The notes under the pieces are model-generated. The model saw nothing but the letters and a program-made list of their open reading frames with translations. It had not been told where the DNA came from and did not search any database. A stretch of 17,236 bases of DNA. It comes from Sulfurospirillum sp. UBA1314 (GTDB lineage Bacteria; Campylobacterota; Campylobacteria; Campylobacterales; Sulfurospirillaceae). The position numbers were made by a program, and so were the translations under genes. Shown one piece after another: positions 1-5,870 of the stretch (the stretch's first letter is position 1; every line of letters starts with the position of its first letter). The stretch is from the NCBI GenBank assembly GCA_002307095.1, contig DBTO01000043.1, forward strand, positions 5,684 to 22,919, given 5' to 3'.

Positions 1-1
1 A

Positions 2-1420
2 AGCGATGCTAAAATCGTCTTTGTTATCAATAAAGACCTAAACCACGCGTGGATCAAAGATAAAGAGACCTTAGAATTTTTAGGTTTTAAAGGCGAAAGC
101 GAAGAGAGCCTTTTTGTGGGTGAGAGTAAAACACTCTATGTTGGCTGCGATTCACTCGATGCGGATGAGATTCGTTTGGCTGCTTCTAAAGCCCTCGAAG
201 CGCTTAAAAAGACCAACGTCAGAACCGTTGCCATTGGAACTTATTCAAACGATTGCCCTGGCATTAATATCAAAGCGTTGGTCGAGGGATTTATTCTTGG
301 TAGCTACACGTTTGATACCTACAAAAGTAAAAAAGAGCCTTCAAAACTTGAAACGATTACGATCTGCTTGGAAGATTGTAGCAGGGTTGATCTCTCCCTT
401 GAAACCGCGACCAAAGCACTTCGTGCGGCGACCATTGTGGCAGAAGCAACCAACTTTGCCAAAGCCATCGTCAATGCAACCCCTGAAGACATGACACCGA
501 TTGCTCTTGCTGAGATGGCGCAGACATTAACCTCAATTCCCAATGTTACATGTAAAGTGATGGATGAGACCTTTTTAAAAGAGCAAGGGATGAATGCGTT
601 CCTTGCAGTGAATCGTGCAAGCGTGCACCCTCCTCGCTTAATTCATCTGACCTACAAACCTGAAAATGCGAAAAAACGTCTGGTCTATGTGGGTAAAGGA
701 TTAACCTACGATAGCGGTGGATTGAGCCTCAAACCGAGTGAGCATATGGTAACCATGAAAGCCGATAAAAGCGGTGCTGCTGCTGTGATGGCGATCTTAA
801 AGGGTGCTGCAACCTTAGCGCTTCCGTATGAAATTCATGCGATCATTGGCGCAACGGAAAATATGATCGGAGGCAATGCCTATAAACCCGATGATGTTTT
901 AGTGGCAAAAAACGGTAAAACCATCGAAGTACGTAACACCGATGCTGAGGGACGTTTGGTGCTCGCGGATTGTTTATGTTATGCCCAAGAGCTGGGCCCC
1001 GATCTTTTGGTCGATATGGCAACGCTAACGGGTGCGTGCGTGGTCGCCCTTGGTGAGTACACCACCGGCATTATGGGACACAGCAGTGAACTCAAACACT
1101 CGATGCTTAAAGCCTCAACGGCGAGTGGTGAACTCAGTGGCTCTCTTCCCTTTAACAAATACCTTAAAAAGCTTCTCAAAAGCTCCGTGGCAGATATGTC
1201 CAATATCAGCACGAGTCGTTACGGTGGCGCGATCACTGCGGGTCTGTTTTTAGATAATTTCATCGAAGAAGCGCATAAAGACAAATGGCTTCATCTGGAC
1301 ATCGCAGGGCCTGCTTACATCGAAAAAGCGTGGGGATACAACCAGTTTGGTGCCAGTGGCGCAGGGGTTCGTATGAACCTTTACTGGATGATTGACGACA
1401 CCAAACGTGGAGATCAATGA
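2..1420 (+). CDS. pepA: Leucyl aminopeptidase (M17 family), 5' end missing
   Basis: This is a cytosolic M17 metallo-aminopeptidase that removes N-terminal residues, often leucine, from peptides. The frame is open from base 2, so the gene begins before the window; 472 codons are visible and the family usually has about 480-500. The GTG at 116 is not the start, because the upstream codons continue a plausible N-terminal domain. The C-terminal catalytic domain is clear: the metal-binding block VGKGLTYDSGG near bases 692-724, the MKADKSGAA block shortly after, and the signature NTDAEGR at 935-955, which carries the two metal-ligand acids of the family. Its stop overlaps the cheB start (ATGA, 1417-1420), so the two are translationally coupled. 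One copy of the TTACATGTAA core (546-555) lies inside it. The assignment is secure; the exact substrate preference cannot be read from the sequence. Confidence 0.95.
   Translation, partial: SDAKIVFVINKDLNHAWIKDKETLEFLGFKGESEESLFVGESKTLYVGCDSLDADEIRLAASKALEALKKTNVRTVAIGTYSNDCPGINIKALVEGFILGSYTFDTYKSKKEPSKLETITICLEDCSRVDLSLETATKALRAATIVAEATNFAKAIVNATPEDMTPIALAEMAQTLTSIPNVTCKVMDETFLKEQGMNAFLAVNRASVHPPRLIHLTYKPENAKKRLVYVGKGLTYDSGGLSLKPSEHMVTMKADKSGAAAVMAILKGAATLALPYEIHAIIGATENMIGGNAYKPDDVLVAKNGKTIEVRNTDAEGRLVLADCLCYAQELGPDLLVDMATLTGACVVALGEYTTGIMGHSSELKHSMLKASTASGELSGSLPFNKYLKKLLKSSVADMSNISTSRYGGAITAGLFLDNFIEEAHKDKWLHLDIAGPAYIEKAWGYNQFGASGAGVRMNLYWMIDDTKRGDQ
546..555. repeat. TTACATGTAA core (GTTACATGTAAA) inside pepA
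   Basis: The only coding copy read in a different frame, giving Val-Thr-Cys-Lys. The first outer base is G instead of T. Confidence 0.8.
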
Positions 1421-1983
1421 AACCCAAAATTGTCTTGATCGGAGCCTCTACTGGAGGCCCTGGTCATTTAAAAAAGATTTTATCGGTGATTCCCTCAACG
1501 TACAATGGAGCGATTATTATTGCGCAGCATATGAATGCGACCTTTATTCCTAGTTTCATCAGTCAATTTCAAAATGAGTTACACCTACCCGTCCACGCGG
1601 TGGATGCGCGAATGAACTTGCATGCGTCGCATGTCTATATCTGTCCTCAAAATTGCCGCCTCAAGCAAGCCGATTGTACGCGCATTGAGCCTATAGATGA
1701 GGGTGAAACACCGTACAATCCGAGCATTGATTCGCTTTTTTCTTCGGCGGTTGAGTGTATTGGGCACGCTGAGATTTTAGCGGTGTTGCTCACAGGAATT
1801 GGGCATGATGGTGCCAATGGACTCAGTGAATTGCAAAAACATGGGGCACACTGTATCGCAGAGAGTGAAAAAAGTGCTATAGTTTACGGTATGCCCAAGC
1901 GTGCCGTGGAAATTAATCCCAATATTGCCTCGTTTGCCTTGGATGAAATCGTACAAATCATTAAAACCTTTGGAGCGTCTTGA
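1417..1983 (+). CDS. cheB: Stand-alone CheB methylesterase domain (no receiver domain)
   Basis: This is a protein-glutamate methylesterase/deamidase that resets chemoreceptors during adaptation. At 188 residues it consists only of the catalytic domain. The catalytic triad is visible: Ser11 in GASTGG, His38 in AQHMN and Asp131 in TGIGHDGANG. Their spacing matches Ser164/His190/Asp286 of enteric CheB. The N-terminal response-regulator domain of enteric CheB is absent and there is no room for it, since the start overlaps the pepA stop. Receiver-less CheB is known in Campylobacter, so this is a lineage trait and not a truncation. Without the receiver it cannot be activated by CheA phosphorylation in the usual way. 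The cheR start overlaps its stop (TGATG), giving a coupled methylesterase/methyltransferase pair. Confidence 0.95.
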   Translation: MKPKIVLIGASTGGPGHLKKILSVIPSTYNGAIIIAQHMNATFIPSFISQFQNELHLPVHAVDARMNLHASHVYICPQNCRLKQADCTRIEPIDEGETPYNPSIDSLFSSAVECIGHAEILAVLLTGIGHDGANGLSELQKHGAHCIAESEKSAIVYGMPKRAVEINPNIASFALDEIVQIIKTFGAS

Positions 1984-2825
1984 TGTGGTTTTTTAACAAG
2001 AAAAAAGAGCCTGAAATTGCACTAAAACACGAAGTTTCAGCCCCACAAGAGTTCAATACCTTTGGACTTCACGATCTTTTGCACTACATCAAACGTGAGA
2101 TTGGTGTGGATCTGTTTGCTAAAAACAGCGTCATCGAAACCAAACTGCGCCTCTTTTGTGAACGTAAAGAGATCTACAGTTTTCGCAAACTCTTTGAAGC
2201 GTTGCAAAGCGACAAAAGCCTTAGGCAAGATCTCATCGATCTGGTCACTGTCAATGAAACCTACTTCTACCGTGAAGAAGCCCAACTTGATATGGCGATT
2301 AATTTTGCCCTCACCATTCCCAATGTCAAGATTCTCTGTGCACCCTGCGCTTCGGGCGAAGAGGTCTATTCGCTGTCCATGATGTTGCAAGAACGAAAGA
2401 GAGAACCTAGGGAATTTAGCATCACAGGCATTGACATCAACTCTGAAGCGATTGAAAAAGCGCAAAAAGGGCTCTTCTCCGAGCGCTCTTTGCATAAATT
2501 AGAAGCGCGTTTGAAAGAGAAATTTTTTACACACGAAGAGCGCTATTTTCGTGTTAAAAAAGAGTATTTCAGCTCTGTTTCATTCACCAAAGTCAATATT
2601 TTTGAGCACGAATTTCTCTCTTTAGGAAAATTTGACATCATCTTCTCACGCAATATGCTGATCTATTTTGATGACGATTTTCGCCTAAAAACCATCGAGC
2701 GTTTTGCCACGCTTCTCAAACCTGAGGGCAAACTCTTTTTAGGGCATGCGGATATTATTCCTGAGAACAACCATTTTACCAAACACACTGACCATCGCCT
2801 CTCATACTATGTAAAGAAGTCCTAA
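1983..2825 (+). CDS. cheR: CheR chemoreceptor methyltransferase
   Basis: This is an S-adenosylmethionine-dependent protein-glutamate O-methyltransferase that methylates chemoreceptors and opposes CheB. I chose ATG 1983 (280 residues) over the TTG at 1980, because ATG forms a TGATG overlap with the cheB stop and has GGAGC (1972-1976) 6 bases upstream. The N-terminal helical domain covers roughly residues 25-85. The motif NETYFYRE near residue 91 matches the family's NExxFFR block, CASGEEVYS near residue 122 is the SAM-binding motif, and FSRNMLIYFD near residue 217 matches the conserved RNxLIYF segment. The length is typical of the family. The last codons form the left arm of a perfect hairpin (2809-2837) whose loop contains the TAA stop. 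The first 25 residues (charged, lysine-rich) have no assigned role. Confidence 0.95.
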   Translation: MWFFNKKKEPEIALKHEVSAPQEFNTFGLHDLLHYIKREIGVDLFAKNSVIETKLRLFCERKEIYSFRKLFEALQSDKSLRQDLIDLVTVNETYFYREEAQLDMAINFALTIPNVKILCAPCASGEEVYSLSMMLQERKREPREFSITGIDINSEAIEKAQKGLFSERSLHKLEARLKEKFFTHEERYFRVKKEYFSSVSFTKVNIFEHEFLSLGKFDIIFSRNMLIYFDDDFRLKTIERFATLLKPEGKLFLGHADIIPENNHFTKHTDHRLSYYVKKS

Positions 2826-2837
2826 ACTTCTTTACAT
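2809..2837. terminator. Perfect hairpin at the cheR / isochorismatase convergent junction
   Basis: The arms 2809-2820 and 2826-2837 are exact reverse complements (12 bp), with the 5-base loop CCTAA holding the cheR stop codon. The right arm runs into the palindrome TTTACATGTAAA (2831-2842). Neither strand shows a clear U-tract after the stem, so it is a candidate bidirectional terminator or 3'-end stabiliser, not a textbook intrinsic terminator. Confidence 0.55.
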
Positions 2838-2842
2838 GTAAA
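2831..2842. repeat. Exact TTTACATGTAAA between convergent cheR and isochorismatase genes
   Basis: Its left half forms part of the right arm of the cheR 3' hairpin, and its right end stops 3 bases before the convergent gene's stop codon. Confidence 0.9.
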
Positions 2843-2845
2843 CGT

Positions 2846-3394
2846 TTAGAGCGCTTTAACTAAGTTACTGATCGTCTTAAACTGCGCATGATCGGCACTG
2901 CGCAAGAGCTCAAACAGCAAGGATTCCACCGAGCCCACACGCGCTCCTTCTTGGCTCATACGCAGGAGCGCAAGGTCATGGTCTTTGGCTTTGCGAGAAC
3001 CCATGGCATCGGCACAAACAATCACTTCAAATCCTGCGTCTACAAGATCGAGCACGCTTTGTAAGACACACACATGACTCTCCACACCAGCGACGATGAC
3101 ACGCTTTACATGTAAAGCTTTGAGCGCTTCCATCACATCTGGATTTTGACAACAGCTGAAGGTACGTTTTTCATAAATCTCAACTTCGCCCAAAAGGGTG
3201 CGAATACTCTCTATCGTCTCACCCAATCCTTTGGTGTATTGCTGATTGCAAACAATGGGAATGTCTAAGCTTTGAAGCCCTTGAAGCAGTACCAAAAGAT
3301 GCTTTTCAATGGATGCGTGTCCTTCAATATGCCCAAAAAGACGCTCTTGAACATCCACGAGTAACATCGCCGTTTGTTGAGCAAAAATGCGCAT
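2846..3394 (-). CDS. Isochorismatase-family cysteine hydrolase
   Basis: This 182-residue cytosolic hydrolase belongs to the isochorismatase-like fold, of the short ISOC/YcaC-like type. The family triad is visible: Asp14 in LLVDVQE, Lys76 in YEKRTFS and Cys109 in GVESHVCVLQ. The last motif, with the conserved turn before the cysteine, is diagnostic. Members cleave C-N or ether bonds in small molecules (nicotinamide, carbamates, isochorismate); this subgroup has no settled substrate, so none is named. The start is supported by AAGGAG 6 bases upstream. It stands alone, convergent with cheR and divergent from the RBBP9-like gene at 3493. A 16-base palindrome, GCTTTACATGTAAAGC (3103-3118), is embedded in its coding sequence and is read in the Leu-His-Val-Lys frame. 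Confidence 0.88.
   Translation of the reverse strand: MRIFAQQTAMLLVDVQERLFGHIEGHASIEKHLLVLLQGLQSLDIPIVCNQQYTKGLGETIESIRTLLGEVEIYEKRTFSCCQNPDVMEALKALHVKRVIVAGVESHVCVLQSVLDLVDAGFEVIVCADAMGSRKAKDHDLALLRMSQEGARVGSVESLLFELLRSADHAQFKTISNLVKAL
3105..3116. repeat. Exact TTTACATGTAAA inside the isochorismatase-like gene
   Basis: Extended to a 16-base palindrome (3103-3118). On the coding strand it is read as Leu-His-Val-Lys. Confidence 0.9.
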
Positions 3395-3415
3395 GAAAAC
3401 TCCTTATTTTTTGCC

Positions 3416-3421
3416 ATTATC
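3416..3421 (-). promoter_or_regulatory. Probable -10 box (GATAAT) for the isochorismatase-like gene
   Basis: On the minus strand GATAAT lies 22 bases before the ATG at 3394, with AAGGAG between them. An overlapping TATGAT (3419-3424) is an alternative. No good -35 box is visible, which is common in Campylobacterota sigma-70 promoters. Confidence 0.4.
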
Positions 3422-3456
3422 ATAGCCTACTCGCTCTTAATTAAGTGAGGCTAGAC

Positions 3457-3462
3457 TACAAT
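3457..3462 (+). promoter_or_regulatory. Probable -10 box (TACAAT) for the RBBP9-like gene
   Basis: TACAAT lies 30 bases before the ATG at 3493, and GAGGG (3484-3488) is a suitable ribosome binding site. It forms a divergent pair with the minus-strand box at 3416-3421. Confidence 0.4.
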
Positions 3463-3492
3463 AGTTCTTTAATTTGATCAAATGAGGGATTT

Positions 3493-4029
3493 ATGGCAAC
3501 ATCTGTGCTTATATTACCAGGGTATCAAGGCTCCGGAGACGAGCATTGGCAAACGTTTTGGGAGAGAGAAAATCCTGATTTTAAACGTGTGATTCAAAGG
3601 GATTGGGATCATCCTATTTGCAAAGAGTGGATCGAAAAACTTGAAGAAGAGGTCGCCCAAGCAGGCGAAGAGGTTGTCCTTGTTGCGCACAGCCTTGCAT
3701 GCTTGGTCATTGCCCATTGGGACGCGCAAAAAATGCACTCTTCCATCAAAGGAGCGCTACTTGTCGCACCACCCGATCCAAACTCAGACGTTTTTCCAAG
3801 CAGTGTCGAAGGGTTTGAAACCACACCGATGGGCTTGTTCGATTTTCCAAGCATCATCATTGCCAGCACCAACGATCCTTACGCAAGTCTTGGTTACGCA
3901 CAAGGCTTAGCCAAAGCGTGGGGAAGCGCATTGGTCAATGTCGGCGATAAAGGGCATATCAACAGCTTTAGTGACATTGGGTCATGGGAAGAAGGGTATG
4001 CGTATTTAGGGCAACTGCGTCGTGCATAA
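3493..4029 (+). CDS. RBBP9/YdeN-family serine hydrolase (alpha/beta fold)
   Basis: This 178-residue small alpha/beta hydrolase of the RBBP9/YdeN family starts with LILPGYQGSGDEHWQ, the typical first-strand and oxyanion block of the family. The nucleophile is Ser67 in VAHSLAC, the acid is probably Asp128 in ASTNDPYAS and the base His155 in DKGHINS. Members act as esterases or possibly deacylases; the natural substrate is unknown for most bacterial forms. There is no signal peptide, so it should be cytosolic. GAGGG precedes the ATG at good spacing. It is convergent with the cupin gene, and a 9-bp hairpin separates them. It appears to be a single-gene transcript. Confidence 0.88.
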   Translation: MATSVLILPGYQGSGDEHWQTFWERENPDFKRVIQRDWDHPICKEWIEKLEEEVAQAGEEVVLVAHSLACLVIAHWDAQKMHSSIKGALLVAPPDPNSDVFPSSVEGFETTPMGLFDFPSIIIASTNDPYASLGYAQGLAKAWGSALVNVGDKGHINSFSDIGSWEEGYAYLGQLRRA

Positions 4030-4030
4030 G

Positions 4031-4051
4031 AGAAGCCTTAAAAAGGCTTCT
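4031..4051. terminator. Hairpin between the RBBP9-like gene and the cupin gene
   Basis: The arms 4031-4039 and 4043-4051 pair perfectly (9 bp, loop AAA). The right arm reaches the first base of the cupin stop codon (4051-4053, minus strand). Short T/A-rich sequence on either side gives at best a weak U-tract, so bidirectional termination is likely but not proven. Confidence 0.6.
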
Positions 4052-4428
4052 TAACAACCACACTCACAACGTGGTGTGGCTTTCACCATCTCAATTGTGT
4101 CAGTGCTATTGGGAACCAAACATAAAAATTCATAATCTTCATCGCCAATCACATGGTATGAGTGCGGCACACCTGCTGGCACAAAGATGATGTCATCTTT
4201 CACCGCGATAAAACTCTCTTCGCCCAATTGAACGCGTGCTTTGCCTTTTAAAATATACTGCTCATGCTCGACTGTATTGGTGTGAAAAGGCATAAAACCC
4301 TCTTTTTTAATGACAAATTTGCGCATCGCAAAATGAGGGGCAACCTCAGGAGAGATAAGCATCTGCATACTCGCACCCTCACCTGCTTGAAGCGGTGTAC
4401 TTGGAATTTCACTCAATGATTTTTTCAT
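4051..4428 (-). CDS. Small cupin-domain protein with a cysteine-rich tail
   Basis: This 125-residue single-domain cupin has a motif 1 that reads GFMPFHTNTVEHEQYILKG (residues 44-62). His49 and the downstream His55/Glu56 are plausible metal ligands, and the usual second histidine of HxH is Asn51. Motif 2 is VPAGVPHSYH, with His89. The fold suggests a metal-binding dioxygenase, isomerase or sensor; the substrate cannot be told. It ends in CECGC, so there are three cysteines in the last five residues, an unusual tail that could bind metal or form disulfides. AAAGG lies 6 bases before the ATG; its first bases come from the palindrome at 4437-4448. That palindrome fills the whole junction with htpX upstream, so the two genes are probably co-transcribed. 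Confidence 0.85.
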   Translation of the reverse strand: MKKSLSEIPSTPLQAGEGASMQMLISPEVAPHFAMRKFVIKKEGFMPFHTNTVEHEQYILKGKARVQLGEESFIAVKDDIIFVPAGVPHSYHVIGDEDYEFLCLVPNSTDTIEMVKATPRCECGC

Positions 4429-4436
4429 TTTTAACC

Positions 4437-4448
4437 TTTACATGTAAA
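4437..4448. repeat. Exact TTTACATGTAAA filling the htpX-cupin junction
   Basis: It abuts the htpX stop codon, and its end supplies the TAAA of the cupin ribosome binding site region TAAAGG. Confidence 0.9.
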
Positions 4449-5300
4449 TTATTGTATCTCGAATTTTAACTCTTCTAACCTTGCAATCCGATCTTCCGTA
4501 GAAGGGTGCGTCGAAAAAAGAGAGGCAAACGAAATATCTTTGCCCGAAAATGGGTTGATGATAAACATATGCGCACTCTCAGGTGTCGCTTCATGCACCA
4601 TGCCTTGCGCGTTGTAGCTTGAAAGCTTTGCGAGCGCGCTTTGCAACCACTCAGGATGACGCGTTAGACGAGCCGCTCCTTCGTCTGCCATGTATTCGCG
4701 GTTACGGCTAATCGCCATCTGAATGACCGCAGCAGCAAGCGGTAAGATGATGGCAAGGGCAATCATCACGATGGGATTGGGTCTGTTTTCCCTGCTTCCT
4801 CCAAACATCGCACCAAATTGCATCATATTGGCGATCACGCCAATCGCACCTGCAATGGTCGCCGCAATCGTTCCCACCAAAATGTCGTAATGTCTCACGT
4901 GACTTAACTCATGCGCCAAAACGGCTTCGACCTCTTCATCATCCAAAAACTGTAAAAGCCCCTCTGTTACGGCGACTGCAGCATGAGAAGGATTGCGTCC
5001 TGTTGCAAAAGCGTTGGGAACCGATTCGGGAATGATGTAAACTTTTGGCATCGCAAGTTCGGCTTTTGCACATAAACGCTCCACAATAGCATAGAGTCCG
5101 CTCGCCTGCACACGCGAAACTTCAACGGCATTGTAATGACGAAGCACCAAGGTATCGGAGTAAAAATAGCTCACAAAGTTCATCACACCTGCTAAGACAA
5201 GTGCCATCATCATCCCCTGCGTTCCTCCCATCATGCCACCAACCCAGACAAACAAAAGCGTCATCAAGGTCAATAATACAACGGTTTTTACCACTTCCAT
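4449..5300 (-). CDS. htpX: HtpX membrane-bound zinc metalloprotease (M48B)
   Basis: This 283-residue inner-membrane protease takes part in quality control of misfolded membrane proteins. Two N-terminal hydrophobic segments (about residues 5-22 and 29-47) are followed by the zinc motif HELSH (His130, Glu131, His134). Two more hydrophobic stretches follow (about 141-160 and 177-197), and then SRNREYMADEGAA, where Glu202 is the probable third zinc ligand. Length and order match HtpX. The start is supported by AAGGAG 7 bases upstream. The minus-strand stop abuts a TTTACATGTAAA copy and the cupin follows directly, suggesting a two-gene operon. The promoter region is divergent from metE. Confidence 0.93.
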   Translation of the reverse strand: MEVVKTVVLLTLMTLLFVWVGGMMGGTQGMMMALVLAGVMNFVSYFYSDTLVLRHYNAVEVSRVQASGLYAIVERLCAKAELAMPKVYIIPESVPNAFATGRNPSHAAVAVTEGLLQFLDDEEVEAVLAHELSHVRHYDILVGTIAATIAGAIGVIANMMQFGAMFGGSRENRPNPIVMIALAIILPLAAAVIQMAISRNREYMADEGAARLTRHPEWLQSALAKLSSYNAQGMVHEATPESAHMFIINPFSGKDISFASLFSTHPSTEDRIARLEELKFEIQ

Positions 5301-5330
5301 GGATCTTCTCCTTCAAAAATTGATAGCTCT

Positions 5331-5336
5331 ATTTTA
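5331..5336 (-). promoter_or_regulatory. Possible -10 box (TAAAAT) for htpX
   Basis: TAAAAT on the minus strand is 30 bases before the htpX ATG, with AAGGAG in between. It matches TATAAT at five of six positions; no convincing -35 is seen. Confidence 0.35.
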
Positions 5337-5356
5337 TCGCACTTTGGTAAATAGTT

Positions 5357-5368
5357 TTTACATGTAAA
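5357..5368. repeat. Exact TTTACATGTAAA in the htpX/metE divergent promoter region
   Basis: It lies 9 bases upstream of the perfect TATAAT toward metE and covers the position of a -35 box, so protein binding here could affect that promoter. Confidence 0.9.
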
Positions 5369-5377
5369 CCAATGTGC

Positions 5378-5383
5378 TATAAT
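5378..5383 (+). promoter_or_regulatory. Consensus -10 box (TATAAT) reading toward metE
   Basis: A perfect TATAAT preceded by TGC is the best promoter element in the window. The TTTACA half of the palindrome at 5357-5368 sits 15 bases upstream and may serve as a short-spaced -35. Transcription would start near 5390, leaving a leader of about 480 bases before the metE ATG. Confidence 0.6.
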
Positions 5384-5870
5384 GCCGCCATCAAATATAA
5401 GGACGTGGATCACGTGAGATTGCCTCTGGGTTTTGGCAAAAAGGGCTATTTTAGGCTCGCTTCCATTCAAGCTTCGACTATCGAATACAAAACCAAACGC
5501 CAACATGCACGCCTACTGCACACCGCCCGACTCTTTGCCGATACTTGCGCGCCAGAGGAAGTAGAAGACGATCCGCCACCGCTTGACGCTGCCCTTCTCG
5601 GATTTGCCTCATCGTACCGCCCCAGACTGTGCAAATGCAGCAGGCTGTTTGCAAAGCGCGCTCACTCAGCCATCAAACGTGCCAAAATAAGACGTAAAAA
5701 CAACTGTAACTGCCGCTATTTTAGCTTCCGCCGATCAGGCATCCACCCACCACTTTTTCCTTTATCATGACAACCATTCACCAACGCGCTTTGCCACGCA
5801 TTGAAGCTGGCTTAATTTTCTCAAAAAAGCACTCCTTTTTTGAGCTGTAAAGATATTAAGGAATAAAACT
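5384..5870 (+). other. Long metE leader: no recognised gene, candidate structured RNA
   Basis: About 487 bases separate the TATAAT box from metE. The plus strand is rich in C and poor in recognisable coding signal. One frame stays open to the stop ending at 5770. Its ATG at 5372 overlaps the -10 box, so it could only start inside the transcript, for example at GTG 5414 with AAGGA 10 bases upstream (118 codons). That product is rich in Arg, Cys and Pro, and I recognise no domain. A second short frame (27 codons, 5767-5850) has no ribosome binding site. Local stems are visible: ACGTG-GAT-CACGT near 5403-5415, a TGCAAA/TTTGCA stem at 5630-5653, and the hairpin at 5820-5844. The 10-mer GCTATTTTAG occurs twice (5445-5454 and 5715-5724). 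I looked for cobalamin, SAM and SAH riboswitch cores and found none. It may be an unusual regulatory leader or a decayed gene. Confidence 0.4.
5820..5844 (+). promoter_or_regulatory. metE: Hairpin just upstream of the metE ribosome binding site (possible attenuator)
   Basis: CTCAAAAAAG (5820-5829) and CTTTTTTGAG (5835-5844) form a perfect 10-bp stem with the loop CACTC. AAGGA (5858-5862) and the metE ATG follow 14 and 27 bases later. The right arm contains six T residues but no U-tract follows the stem, so it is not a standard terminator. Its position fits a control element in the leader. Confidence 0.45.

Noticed and set aside
2037..2495. 152-codon minus-strand frame opposite cheR
   Set aside because: It lies fully inside cheR, which has all family motifs in the other strand; there is no ribosome binding site or recognisable product.
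5445..5729. Two copies of GCTATTTTAG in the metE leader as a regulatory direct repeat
   Set aside because: A 10-base match within about 490 bases is not very unlikely by chance, and the flanks agree only loosely. It is kept only as a note.
5372..5770. Open frame of 132 codons upstream of metE as a normal gene
   Set aside because: Its ATG overlaps the TATAAT box, the product is a Cys/Arg/Pro-rich sequence with no recognisable domain, and the composition suggests absence of stops by C-richness. A later GTG (5414) remains a weak possibility and is mentioned with the leader.
5384..5870. Cobalamin, SAM or SAH riboswitch, or tmRNA, in the metE leader
   Set aside because: AACTGTAA (5703-5710) and a CAGG...CC stretch near 5736 recall parts of the cobalamin riboswitch, but the GGGAA and GGTG core segments and the proper order are missing. 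The tmRNA tag and tRNA-like ends are also absent.
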